A stretch of DNA of 64,000 bases from Mycoplasma bradburyae (GTDB taxonomy: Bacteria; Bacillota_I; Bacilli_A; Mycoplasmatales; Mycoplasmoidaceae), in NCBI RefSeq assembly GCF_024339025.1, contig NZ_CP101415.1:558001-622000 (forward strand), given 5' to 3'. The notes under the pieces are model-generated. The model saw only the letters and a program-made list of their open reading frames with translations. It did no database searches and was not told the origin of the DNA. A program made the translations under genes and the position numbers. Below are positions 21,244-32,726 of the stretch, piece by piece. Position 1 is the stretch's first letter. Each line of letters begins with the position of its first letter.

Positions 21244-23868
21244 ATGAACAACATAATTCCTAAACCATTTAGAAAACAAAGAAGTAAAATCATTTGAAAT
21301 TTAAATGTAATTGATATTGCCGTTTTTGTTTTAAACTGTTTAATATCAGCGGGAATAACTTTGTTATTTTCAAATATGTTTGAAAAAACAATTGTTTGAG
21401 TAGTTTTTGTTGTTCTAGTTTTATTATTTAACACTAGCTTAATTTGAAGTTATAAAAACTCTTGTAGATATTATGTTCTAATTTATCGAATGTTTTTATT
21501 TGTTTTGATAAAAAAACGCTATCAAAACAAGCGACTATTACCTTACAAGAAAATTGTTAGTAAAAATGTTATTGGTGTTAAAGATCTTTTTTCAAAAAAG
21601 AAACTAACAAAATACATAGCAGGTCTTGAGATTGTTGGATTAGATATAACTTTATTTGATAGTGAAACAAAAATAAATTATTTAACCAAACTTAAAAATA
21701 TACTACTTAATAGTTCTAAAAAACTAACAATCATAAAAATCAATTTGCCGGTTAATCTTGATGATCATATTAACAACTACAAACAAAACAAAACAAAAGC
21801 TAATAACAAAGTTATTAAACAAGAAATAGATAAACTTATTCTTAAGTTTGAAAATCAAGCTGAAAACTTTGAAGAAGATTCCGGAATAAGATTTTATCTT
21901 TTCCTAGAAGCTGATTCAATTGTTGAAGCTGAAAATGAAATTAAACAACTTAGTTATTCATTCAATACCTTACCTCTAACAAACAAAATTTTAGATGCTA
22001 ATCAAATGGTTAATGTAATTAACAACATCTGGTTTAGCAATAATGAGTTTGGATTAAATGATTCAACTATAAATAAATTCAAAGATGATTTAGGCTTGTT
22101 GCTAAACTTTAAGGATCTGAAAGTTAATAACAACTATTTAGCTAATAACGAGATGAAATACAAGATTACTTGTATTAATGAATTACCGATTGAAACAAAC
22201 TTTTGTTGGTTGAATCAACTAATATCAACTAGTGATGCTACTTGCGTCATAAAACTAAATAATCTTAGTAAATCTAAAATTCGTGATGAATTTAATAAAA
22301 TCATTACTAACAATAGGGTCAATTTTATTGTTTCTAAACAAAAAAATCATATCCAAAACAAATCCACGCTTTATCAGATTGAAAAACTTAATGAGTTGGC
22401 AGATGATATAGCAACTGATATAGATAGTTTAAAATCTTGTCAAATTTATTTTATTCATTACGACTCTAACGAAAAAAATTTATCTAAACAAATCAAAAGT
22501 TTTGAAATAGCTCTTAAAGAACAAAAAATTAAATTAAATAATTTAACTTTTTTACAGTTTGAAAGTTTTTGTAATTTACAAATAGGATCTAATACAGTCT
22601 TAAAATTGAATGAAATTCAATTGCCAATGAGCGCTTTTAGTTTTGGTTATATGTTTTTAAGTACCAAATTAAACGATTCAAAAGGGATGTACTTAGGAAT
22701 CAATAACAGTAATAATATCGTATTCTTAGATACATATAAAATTGATCAGACACGTCAAAATCATAATATGGTTATTATGGGGCAGAGTGGTTCTGGTAAA
22801 TCGACAACCGTAAAGAAAATAGCTAATGACGATATTTTAAGTAATAGAAATGTATTTATTATCGATCCTGAAGGTGAATATAAATGTCTGGCAGATAAAT
22901 ATAATGGATTCTATGTAAATTTCGGTAATGGCGAAAAAGGAAGAATTAACCCTTTACAAATTATATGAAATGATACAGGAATAACTTCTAGAAGCCTAAT
23001 GATTGAAGATCACATTAATTTTGTAGCCGATTGAATTAGAACGCTATATGATTCTAAAACTATTGATGAAAAAACTTTAATAATGTTTAAAAGAATTCTT
23101 AAAGATTTTTATGTTTTTAAAGGTTTTCTAAAATGCGATATTAATCAATTAAAAAACAATGACTACCCAACATTTAGCGATTTAATTATTTATATGAATA
23201 CTTATAAAGTTAATGAATCTGAAGAATATCAATTTGAGGTTCTTAAAACTTTAATTAAAGATGAATTCGAGAATAGAACCTTATTCGATGGTCATTCAAC
23301 TTTAGCAATAAATGATATTATCAATGTTTTTGATCTTTATAGTTTATTTCAAAAAGCTAATAACAACTTCAAGCAAGCTCAAATGTTATTAATGCTTAAT
23401 TTTATACAACAAGCAATTAACAAGAATAATCAACTTAGTAAAAATGATAAAAAGCAAATTAGAATCATTGTTGATGAAGCTCATTTATTGATTGATAAAG
23501 ACAACCAAAATGGTTTGAACTTTATATTTCAAATGGTTAAGAAGATTAGAAAATATAACGGTTCAATCATCATAATTACTCAAAATCCTAATGATTTTTT
23601 AGGTGATGAATCAATTGTTAAGAAAACGACAGCAATTATTAATAATGCTCAATATTCATTCATAATGAAATTATCTCCTAAAGACGTTGATAGCATTAAC
23701 CGTTTATATGAATCAGTAGGAGGGCTAACCGAAAATGAAAAAAACTTTATAGCTACTGCTAATCGTGGCTATGGATTATTGATATCAAATACATATCAAA
23801 GGCAAATAATTAATGTGGATGTATTTGATTTTGAAAGAGATATTTTTAATCTGAATTATGAAAAATAA
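21244..23868 (+). CDS. traE: TraE/VirB4-type conjugation ATPase with N-terminal VirB3-like membrane segment
   Basis: An 874-residue ATPase that powers channel assembly and transport. Two hydrophobic segments at residues about 25-70 resemble a fused VirB3 domain. The VirB4 N-domain spans roughly 90-480. Walker A is GQSGSGKS near residue 516 and the Walker B segment IRIIVDEAHLLID is near 740; IIIITQNPNDFL follows, as in VirB4 proteins. The sequence is continuous through a TGA-Trp near 22969. It lies in the operon with TraG and the VirB6-like protein and corresponds to the TraE protein of mycoplasma ICEs. Confidence 0.9.
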
Positions 23869-23876
23869 CACTAATT

Positions 23877-24578
23877 ATGTCTAAGAGAAAGAAGAAGAAA
23901 TTAGCTAAATTGTTATTAAAAAATAACAATGAATATAATAAACAACATCATAATAACCCAAAACCTAAACAAGAAACAAATCAAAATGATTCCGTAATTC
24001 TGCAAGCTGAAACAAAACTAAAGGATCCAGTAGAACTGGAGCTAAAAGAGTTAAAAAAGAATGAAGTTATAGAAGATTCAGAAACTGAAAAAATAAATAA
24101 AAAACTAACTAAAAAAAGAAAACGTAAAAACCCAACTAAAGCTCCTGATATAACAATTAGGATCGGCGATCAATACTTGTATGATGCTTATGATAATTGA
24201 AAAAGGAATTTAAAAAGAAATAATAGCAAAGCTATTATTAACGATGAATTAAATCGTTGTATTAGAAGTTTTTTGTTAAATGAAAACAAGAAACTTGAAT
24301 ACGCTTGATTAGATGAAAATCAAGAAAGAATAATGAAACTATTCAAGGAGATGTGATTAGAACAAAATAAATTCTATTGAGATCGCTTTAATGAGTTAAT
24401 TGAAATAATGTATTCAGAAGTGGCTGCAACCAAGCTATTAACTATTTATTTAATTAACAACATTGTTGATAAAAAGCAAAGAAGCTTATTAGTTCCGTCC
24501 AACCTTGAATTAAATGACGAATGGTTAAAAAAGTATATAGAAACCAAGATTAAATACAAAAGCAAGAACATTAAATAG
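23877..24578 (+). CDS. Lys-rich protein of the element (233 aa)
   Basis: A strongly basic N-terminal third (SKRKKKKLAKLL, later KLTKKRKRKNP), then a helical C-terminal half with many Trp encoded by TGA. No membrane segment or signal. It starts 8 nt after VirB4 and closes the plus-strand transfer operon. I do not recognise it. A nucleic-acid-contacting or relaxosome accessory role is possible from charge alone. Confidence 0.6.
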
Positions 24579-24586
24579 TTCTTGCT
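24561..24586. terminator. Hairpin between convergent element genes
   Basis: A 9-bp perfect stem (AGCAAGAAC with GTTCTTGCT) overlaps the stop codon of the 233-aa gene. It lies 28 nt beyond the stop of the convergent minus-strand lipoprotein gene. The T-rich tail is better on the minus strand, so it probably serves the lipoprotein gene and perhaps both. Confidence 0.65.
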
Positions 24587-24613
24587 TAATATGTTAAGAG
24601 CTAGCTAATTTAT

Positions 24614-25429
24614 CTAAAAAGCGTTTAGAAGGGTAAATTTGCCTAAATTAACGCTTCAGTTAAAAGAAAATTTCATTTTTTCTTCATCTCTGAAAAGAAT
24701 TTTTCCAAGAAAAAGATTGTTAAAAATTATAGATCTATCATTGTCGTTAATTGAAATTGGTAGTTTTTCATTTTCGGAAGAAAAACCTATTGAAAACTGT
24801 AATAGACTTTTTTCGTTTTGAGTAGATCTAAATAAAGTTATATTTTTATTTTTAGGTGAATTAACTTGAATTAAATTTGCTTTATTATTATTCAATGTTA
24901 GTAAATTATTTAAATTCTCATATTCAACACTTCTAATAATAAGAACTAAATTTTTTATAAGTTTTTCTTCTTCCATTTTTTCTGATAAAAATATCTGATT
25001 TTCATTCGTTGTAGTTTTTCAATCTGATAAAGCATCTTTATTTGAAGAAACAAATGAAAATAAATATCTTTCGTTAGAATGTAAATATTCTTCATTGGAA
25101 GTTTTATCCTTAAAATAAGATAAAAAATCTCTTAGAACTTGTATGTCCTTCTCAGAAAACTTCTTTCTTAATACAAGTTTATTATCTGATAAATTGATTA
25201 ACACATCATTTTTATCAGCGCCTTCTCATTCGGTATTCTTTAAATCTTGTTTTTTAATTTCAACATTTATAGGTTCTTTTACTAAATCTTTATAAATAGT
25301 TGGCACTTCTTCAATTGGGCTATTTATTTGTTGCTTAGAACAACTACTTAATAATAAGCTAGGAATAACCAGAGTTAAACACGAACCTAGAAGGTTGAAT
25401 GAAAACCCAAATTTTCTAAAAATCCTCAT
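24614..25429 (-). CDS. Element-encoded lipoprotein (271 aa), opposite strand
   Basis: The signal peptide ends in lipobox LLLSSC (Cys about residue 31). The mature part is Lys/Asn/Glu-rich with alternating helices and strands and no family I recognise. Three segments join in one frame through TGA-Trp codons. It is the only gene of the element on the minus strand and is divergent from the giant surface protein, with a 46-nt gap that must hold both promoters. A recipient-contact or entry-exclusion lipoprotein is one guess; nothing in the sequence proves it. Confidence 0.72.
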
Positions 25430-25475
25430 ATTTTATAACACTTATTACTATTTTAAAAATAAAAAAGGATTGGTT

Positions 25476-28400
25476 ATGAATAAATTTAAAAATATTTTAA
25501 ATTACTTCTTATTACTAATAGTATCTATATTTTGTTTAGGTACTATTAGCCTGTTTTTTTATAAACCCGAGATCAATAATAAACATTATAATAATATTTT
25601 GAATTCTGCGGAATTAAAAGAATATAATAACCCAAATTATGTAAATAATAGTTATATTTTTTATAGTTCTTATTCTATTAATAGACAAATTAATAGTAAT
25701 TACTATTACACCAACAATAATTCTTTTTTAGCTAAAAAAATTGAAATATCAGATGTAATACCAAGTGAATGAAGTCGTGAAGAATATGGATTTAGTGGAT
25801 TCGCATTCTATAATTCAAGAAATCCTTTTGAATCAGATGTAAGGAATGTAACTACAGGATTAACTCAATATATAGCATCTGATAGTCAAATAAGAAACTA
25901 TAATATTTCTTCATATGAAGATTATTTAAATTTACCGATATCAACTTTTAATAAAAACTATAAAATAGTTTTCAATTTAAGTTATTCCTTAAAACAGTCT
26001 AGGAATTTTTTAGGAATAACAGAAGGTGATAATTTTAAAAAATTAGAAATAAATCCTAGTGATTTAAGAATCAATCAAACAAAGAGCTATTCAATAAATT
26101 TACTTAATAAGGAAAGTTATGATGGCGATAATTTGATTGCTGGTAAGAGTTATGGTAAATCATTCGGTTCTGAATATTCTCCAATATATGCAAATTACGC
26201 TAAAAACAACAAAATCAATACCGATTTCTACGGAAGACCTATAAGTGGATATAAAAACGATAAGAAAGATAAATTTTCATTAAATCTTAACTATAGCCTC
26301 ACCTTAGCTTCCAACAATAAATTAAAGTTTGTTTTTTCTCCGCTAATAACAACAACCAACGACGGTAATCAAAACAGATATGCTTTTGATTCTTACAACC
26401 TTAATTTATCTTTAGATTCAATTGAAATAAAACCTATAAATTGAACAATTATTAAACCAGATAAATTAAAAGCCAATATCGATCAAGCGTTTATTAAACC
26501 TATTAGTAGCGAGGTTTATAATGAACCTCAATTATCTAAAAACAAAGTAGTAATTAACAATTTAGTTAATGAAAGATTGAATCAAAAAGCTAATTTATTA
26601 GGTTATTATTTGCAATCAAATTATTCTAATTGATTCAAATGAAATTTATCGAATTACGATGATACCAATAAAACGGTTGATATAAACTTTGAATATAAAC
26701 CTTTTTATTCAACGAATAATAATTCCTGGAATAGATATGTTAAACGAGTTAAGGTAAATTTAGTATCGTCTGCTGAATATACAACTAGAAAATTCGCTGA
26801 AAACGTTTGAGAACGTTTATTAATAGACAATAGCAGGATTAGTTATAATCCATCAACAGGGGTTGTTGTAGCTCCTCAGTTAGATTTATCTAATAATAAC
26901 CCTTGAAGAGCTTTAAATAAACAGCCATATCCACAAAACCCTAATCAAAAGATTGCTTTTCCAGATTTTGGTACTTGATTAATTAATTCTAATACTAAGT
27001 TAGAATACAATTCTTTACCAAATCAAAATGAAGATGTAATTGTTAATAATCAAACATTAGATTCCTTAAATGGTAAGTATTCTTTTTTAATGTTTGATCC
27101 AGCAACAAAAAATAAAGATCAACAAGGTGAAAGCAATGAATACACAATAGAAATTTATGGTAATAAGAATTCTGAATATAGCTTATTATTTAAAATTAAA
27201 TTTATTGTTAAGGCTTTATATCCAAATACGAACATAATCTATCGTAATTGAGATCCTAGCAAATATCCGTTAGATCAATGACAAGCATCATGAATCACGA
27301 AACCTTCTAATGATAGTCCGAACCCTGACTTTATGCCTAATATTAATGAAAAAAGTGGGTTGGCAGAACAGATTGTTTGAGTCTATAATAAAAACAATAG
27401 AAAAGTTTCGCCATTTGATATAAGTCAAAATGATTATAATCATTTAACCTTTCCAGATCCGATTGATGAAAACGGAAAGCTATTGTATGATTTGAGCCCA
27501 TACATTGATAAAAAAACTCATCAGCTAATAGATCCATCGAAATTAAATGTTTCAGATGAAATAATTGAAAAAGTAGGAAATGGTTTTATAGCTAAAGGTA
27601 TTGTATCACCTAAAGGGATAGAACAAGAATTTGATAATTCATCAAAAAGAATAATAAGAAATTTAGCTTATAACAATTTATCGATAGACAACTTCAATGT
27701 AGATTTATCTAATAGCAATAACAAGTTAGAATATTTAGATAAAAAAGGTATTTATAAATATACGACTTATGATAATTCAAGCAAACTTTATGGTTCAACA
27801 TATGTTGTTATAGGTGATGATGTAGGTAAAAAACAAACTTTTAGTCAATACATAAACGAATTGAATGGTAACGAGACAATTGTTATACCTTTTTGAGAAT
27901 CAACTCAAGGTTCGCATTTAGCTAGTTATTTGAGAGAAGAAGTTAAATTAAATTTGGAAGAAATTAGATCTTTATCATATGAACAAGTTCAAGCTTGATG
28001 GAACATATATGTTAAGAACGCAATCCTTAAAGCAGACAATCCAACAAGCAAGACATATGATTTAAGATATTTTTTGTTAAGCAACATTAAAACTAGTTTT
28101 AATGATGCCGAAAAATTGAAAACTAAAATTTTGGAGCAAATTCAAAAAGCAATGGATTTGTGAAGCGGTAAATTAAATATTACGAATAAACAGAACGAAC
28201 TTGTTAAATTTATGCGTAATGAGCACTACACTATAAACGCAGTTGATGGTTCTAGTTTTGATGATATTGACTGAGAAAGATTAATTTCTAATAACAATAA
28301 AATAAACAAGCTAGAAGTTATTTTATCTGCAGTTTCTCCTAATGTTTATTTAACCGGCAATAAAAAGATAACAATTCTTAATAGTAAGAGTTATCAAAAT

Positions 28401-29600
28401 ATATTCGATTTAAATCAAATAAATCTAGAAACTTTAAATCATAACACTCAAGATAGAGATCAATTAGCTAAAGATATTAAGAATTACATTAATAATAGAT
28501 TAAAAAAAGCTACCAAGCTTAAAATTACTTTTAGTGATTGATATATTGTTAATGATTTAGATGAAGCAATAGCTAAGCTTATTAATATTAATGAAGCTAA
28601 TCCTACTCAAAAGGTTGAATTAACGATAAATGCTAGTGAAGATTCAGATAAGTTATCAGGCTATGGTTTTTTAGTAGTTAATAACTCATTAAAAAATAAA
28701 TCAATCATAGTTGATGAAAACGGTAATATAACTAACAACATTAAAAACGATTCAGGTAATGATAGTAGTGATGATTCTGATTTTACTAAATTATCAAATC
28801 TAGATAAGAACTCTAAAAATGAATTTTTAGAAAACCCTGCTAGTGTTGCCGGTCTTGTTATTGGTTCTACTATTCTTTTATTTTCCTTAATTATTCTTAT
28901 CTTAATTATCATTAATAAGAAGAAAAGTAATCAGTTTAGAACCATTGATTTAAATTTAGCTACAAATTCTGAATTGATAGATAACAACAATGAGACATTA
29001 AGCGAATTAAATCCAAAAGAGATTATTGTCGATTTATCTTCTGATAGAGATTTTTCTCAAGATGATATTGAAGAGATAGGTGATTCAATAGATGAAGATG
29101 ATATTAAATCAGAAGAAAAAATCGATGATTCTCACGACAGCAAAATTAACAATGATCATTTAAATGAAGGTAATAATGATTATGCATCAAATGATGAAGA
29201 AGATTTTTTACCTAAATTAGATGAACAAGTCAAGCAAATAGAAGAAGCACAAGCAAATCTAGATTATGAAAAACTAAAAGATAAGAATAAAAAAGAGGAT
29301 CTACCCATTAAGGACAACCTTAAAGTTGTAATTGATAAATCAGATGATAGTCTTGAGTTAGAAAAAACTAGAGTAGCTAAATTAAGTTATGAGGATTTAC
29401 AAAAAGAACTAATAACTATAGAAGAGAAATTATTAGAAACTCAAACTATCATTGATGAATCACCAGTTTATCTGTTAGTTGAAGATAAAATCATTAACGA
29501 AAAAAGAGTTGAATTAATTTATAAGAAAGAGATGCTAGAAAAACTAAAGTCGTATATATTGGAATTGGTAAATACATATGAACTTAGAAGAAAAGGGTAG
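25476..29600 (+). CDS. Giant element-encoded surface protein (1374 aa), two membrane anchors
   Basis: An N-terminal hydrophobic segment (residues about 8-30) acts as signal or anchor without a lipobox. A very long Asn/Tyr/Ser-rich extracellular region (about 31-1110) follows, then a second membrane helix (about 1124-1148) with a KKK stop-transfer. The cytosolic tail is acidic and coiled-coil-like, about 200 residues of Asp/Glu/Lys. All in-frame stops are TGA; I read 25770-26130 and 26445-27482 codon by codon. RBS-like AAAAAGGA lies before the ATG at 25476. I do not recognise the family. It is the largest cargo gene; a mating-contact adhesin or exclusion protein is inferred from topology and location. 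Confidence 0.8.
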
Positions 29601-29617
29601 ATTTTAGTTAGTTGAAT

Positions 29618-30700
29618 ATGTACGCAAAAAATAAGAACTTTTTAAAGGCTTTATTAAGTCTTTTGGGATTTAGTTTTTTCTTATCTTCTTGTTCATATAG
29701 ACAAACAGAAAAAACGGTTTTTTCTTCGTTTTTAGGATCTAAGAAAAAAGAAGAAACAATTGATGAAGAAAGTTATAAAAATCAACATTGGTTGTTTTAT
29801 AAGGATAAGCAAATAATCGATAAAATGAGTGCTGATGAAATAGAAGCTAATTTACCTAAATATTTAGTCAATTTAAAAAACAGTTTTAAAGTAAAAAATG
29901 CATTAGATATAAATACTGATTTCGTAGCTATAAAAAGTAAATTTATTAATCCAAAAAATAATTTATCTATCGAATATCAATCTACCAGTTTTTACTTACC
30001 TATTTTTAAAAATCTAATCGATTCAAAAAAGGATATTTCTTTGGCTAATTTTAAACAAGCGTCTGACATTAAAAAACTAGATAAAACAGCTATAAGTTTT
30101 TATTATGATTTGGTTAGAGAATATTTAGTTCAAACCAATAAATTTTTAAGCGTTATTACATACCATTACGCAAACATTAGATTGTGAAAATTAAGATTTT
30201 CAGATTATAATGTTAAGCTGAATTATCTAAATAAGAAAATAGGGGTAAATGACCTAACAAAATGAATAACTAATTTCTCGTTAAATTATTTAAATATTTT
30301 TAAAAAAACACCGTATTTTGATATAAAAACGAATTTAACTTCTCTAAGCGATGAAATAATTTTTCATGAATCTTTAGTTTCATCAAGCAACGATATAATC
30401 CTTGATTGAATAAAGGGTTGCAATAACTATTTAATTAACAATAAAGATTCTTGAATAAAATTAGATAAAAACAATAATTATAGTTACAGCAAACTAAATA
30501 ATTTAATTTGAGAATTAGATTTAATTAATCAATTAGACCAAGCATATAAAAAAATTGTTAGTTCAATTAATGATGTTATATCAATCCGATGAATTGATGA
30601 AATAAGTAAATGGCAAGTTTTTTGAAAATCCAGCCATTTATCATTAATCCATAATGGTGTAGTTTTAGAGAATAAAAATGTTAATTTATTTGAAGAATAA
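29618..30700 (+). CDS. Element-encoded lipoprotein (360 aa)
   Basis: Lipobox FLSSC follows a short hydrophobic signal (Cys near residue 26). The mature protein is Lys/Asn-rich and helical with many TGA-encoded Trp in the C-terminal half. The start could be TTG at 29612 or ATG at 29618; ATG is preferred. It begins 17 nt after the giant surface protein and is probably co-transcribed with it, suggesting joint function at the surface. No recognised family. Confidence 0.72.
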
Positions 30701-30842
30701 AATAAGATAAATAAATTTACAAAAATATCAATATTTACCGCATTTTTTTCAAAAAATAAATAAATTAATTTAAATATTATTAACGCATATTTATAGATAA
30801 AATAACTATAAAACATCCTTATATTTTTTTAGATTTAACCCT

Positions 30843-30888
30843 TATAATAAAACCAGCATAACGGCAAACTTGTTCTTGTGCTGGTTTT
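30843..30888 (+). promoter_or_regulatory. TATAAT box running into a terminator-like hairpin before the transposase
   Basis: TATAAT (30843-30848) is followed at once by a 10-bp perfect stem (AAAACCAGCA at 30849-30858 with TGCTGGTTTT at 30879-30888) and T-rich sequence up to the ATG at 30895. No Shine-Dalgarno sequence is visible. The hairpin could end the lipoprotein transcript and also throttle transposase expression. The rest of the 194-nt gap (30701-30894) is AT-rich and empty. Confidence 0.65.
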
Positions 30889-30894
30889 TATTTT

Positions 30895-32124
30895 ATGGTT
30901 AATAACAAACAATCAGAACTAAAAAACGAATCAGGTTATTTAGTTGGTAATTATATTGATTTTCAAAAAGAGATAGCTCAATTTGTTGTAGTTAAATTGA
31001 AAACTGATTATGAAAATTTAGATAATCAGCTATACTATAATTTAAGATCTAAATCTTTAAACAATCATATAGTTGTTAAGGATTTTAGAAAGCGAAAAAT
31101 AATAACTCAATTTGGTGTCGTCTGAATAAAGCGAAGACGTTACTTTAACAAAAGGATTAAACGATATATTTACTTGTTAGATGAAAAGATTGAACTTGAT
31201 AAATTTAGTTGTTATTCAAGGTCTTTCCTAGAAGCTATAAAATACGAAATTTTAAACAATAATTTTGTTCTTGAAAAAATAAGAAAACAATTCATTCATA
31301 AGGTAAGTAGAACCCATTTTAAACAACTATTGAATAAAATTGTTTTCAAACTTAAAAACGAGCAAAATAAAAAGGTTAATTTAATATCTACAAAAAATTT
31401 ATATATCAATGTAGATGACACCTTTATTAGATTCAAAATTAATAACAAAATCATAAAGAAAAGATTGCGGTTATTTTTGTTTCATCAAGGCAAGAATAAT
31501 AATAATGAGTTAATCAATGTTAGATATTTTATTACTACTAAAACTTCCCAATTTTTATTAACTAATGAAAGAGCAGAAAATAACGTTTCTGAGCTCGAAA
31601 AAATAATGCGCAACTTTTATAAGAATAAAGCTAAAAAATTAGTGCTTTGTTCTGATGGTGATAGGGAGTTTAATTTCTTAGCTAACAAGTTGAAAATAGA
31701 CCAAAGTTTAGATAAATGACATCTGTTTTATTCATATCTATTTAGAACGATTAATCCCATTAAAAAAGAATACGATGGCATACCTAAAACTATTAGAATG
31801 AAACTTTATAAACAATTGAAACTTGTTTGCAAAGAATGTCCAAGAAAATTGTTATGAGCTATTAGAAAATTTAGAAAGATTCTTCTTAATACTGATCCAA
31901 ACTCAAAAATAGCTAAAGGTTTTTCTAAATTAATTAAGTACGTTAAAAACAATCTTGATGGAATTTTATTTTGAAATTCCAAAGATTATTTCGCCACTAT
32001 AACCGAACCATACATATTTCATAAAATTAAAAAGATTATGGGAGATAAAAACAAAGCTTTTAGCTTGAATACCTTTATGAATTTAGTGTTAATTAAACAA
32101 TTCGAATTCAACAATAAAAAATAA
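30895..32124 (+). CDS. DDE transposase, ISLre2/UPF0236-like, of the element
   Basis: A 409-residue protein. A helical N-terminal region with a WIKRRRYF segment is followed by an RNase-H-like core: LYINVDDTFIRF near residue 168 supplies the presumed first catalytic Asp, and LVLCSDGDREF near 250 the second. A Lys-rich C-terminus carries the rest of the fold. Mycoplasma ICEs are mobilised by transposases of this family, which generate 8-bp target duplications; that is the size seen at both ends here. It is the last gene before the right end. In-frame TGA codons are read as Trp. Confidence 0.82.
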
Positions 32125-32168
32125 TGTTTATTCATTTTAAATAAGATAGAACCTTAAAAGAACTCAAA

Positions 32169-32372
32169 GACAGGATAAAAAGTGCGCTTATTTCCGGAGG
32201 AAAAAGCACACGAGTTTGATATCACAAGAGCCGTTGCGTGCTATCACGCTACACAATATAAATATATTTATATTGTCTTTTGACAAAAAGGGCGATTGAT
32301 ATCAACTCCTTATCCTGTCCGCGTACGCACGCGCGTTGGTTTGAGTGTAAATACACAAAAAGGTGATATCAA
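32169..32372. other. Palindrome-rich, GC-rich patch, candidate oriT
   Basis: Structures in order: GACAGGATAA (32169-32178), inverted at 32310-32319; a hairpin with GTGC/GCAC and TTTCC/GGAAA arms (32182-32209); TTGATATCAC (32216-32225), a perfect palindrome TTGATATCAA (32296-32305) and GTGATATCAA (32363-32372); GCGTG-CTAT-CACGC (32236-32249); a 24-bp perfect AT palindrome (32253-32276); and GC-rich CGCGTACGCACGCGCG (32320-32335). Such dense dyad symmetry is typical of transfer or replication origins. In a circular element it would sit just upstream of the relaxase. No gene is visible here. Confidence 0.6.
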
Positions 32373-32444
32373 TCAATAAAATTGAAAAATTTATATACAA
32401 CACCTATGGTGTTTAAATATGTTAAAATCAGTTTAACAAAGTTA

Positions 32445-32469
32445 AACCCCCAACTTTCTTCCATCGGTC
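32445..32469 (-). repeat. Right terminal inverted repeat of the element
   Basis: Contains AACCCCCAA at its inner side and CGGTC at its outer end. It is inverted relative to 13100-13124, with 21 of 25 bases matching. Confidence 0.88.
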
Positions 32470-32477
32470 TTTATTTT
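32470..32477. repeat. Right 8-bp target site duplication
   Basis: TTTATTTT directly after the right inverted repeat, identical to 13092-13099. The following 249 nt up to the methyltransferase gene are AT-rich and hold nothing I can identify beyond a probable promoter near 32700. Confidence 0.85.
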
Positions 32478-32726
32478 GATTAGTTTCTTATTAACTAATC
32501 ATTTAAATACTTAACAATTATTCTTGTCAATTAATGCAATTAATAAACAAATAATTCAATAATAAGAATTGTATTTTTATGAAAAATATACGGTAAATAT
32601 TAAAAAAAATAAATATTATATAAAGCAATTATTGCTAATTTAATACACAAAAATATTAGTTAATTATTTCTTTAAATAAGAATAAATTATTGTTCAAAAT
32701 TTTATAATATCTACCTAATAATATTT

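Larger units (their letters stand above)
13100..32469 (+). mobile_element. Integrative conjugative element, 19.4 kb, with TIRs and target duplication
   Basis: The boundaries rest on 25-bp imperfect terminal inverted repeats (13100-13124 and 32445-32469, 21 of 25 matching, sharing GACCG and TTGGGGGTT) flanked by the 8-bp duplication TTTATTTT. Cargo in order: relaxase, SSB-like protein, two winged-helix-like proteins, iteron array and AT-rich repeats, small protein, TraG/VirD4, VirB2-like and VirB6-like membrane proteins, TraE/VirB4, basic protein, lipoprotein (opposite strand), 1374-aa surface protein, lipoprotein, DDE transposase, and a palindromic oriT-like patch. This matches the general plan of mycoplasma ICEs (TraG, TraE and an ISLre2-like transposase). 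No gene is visibly broken, so it may be functional. Confidence 0.92.

Noticed and set aside
32125-32470. tRNA-type attachment site at the right end of the element
   Set aside because: No cloverleaf is present. The TIRs and 8-bp duplication show transposase-type integration rather than site-specific recombination into a tRNA gene.
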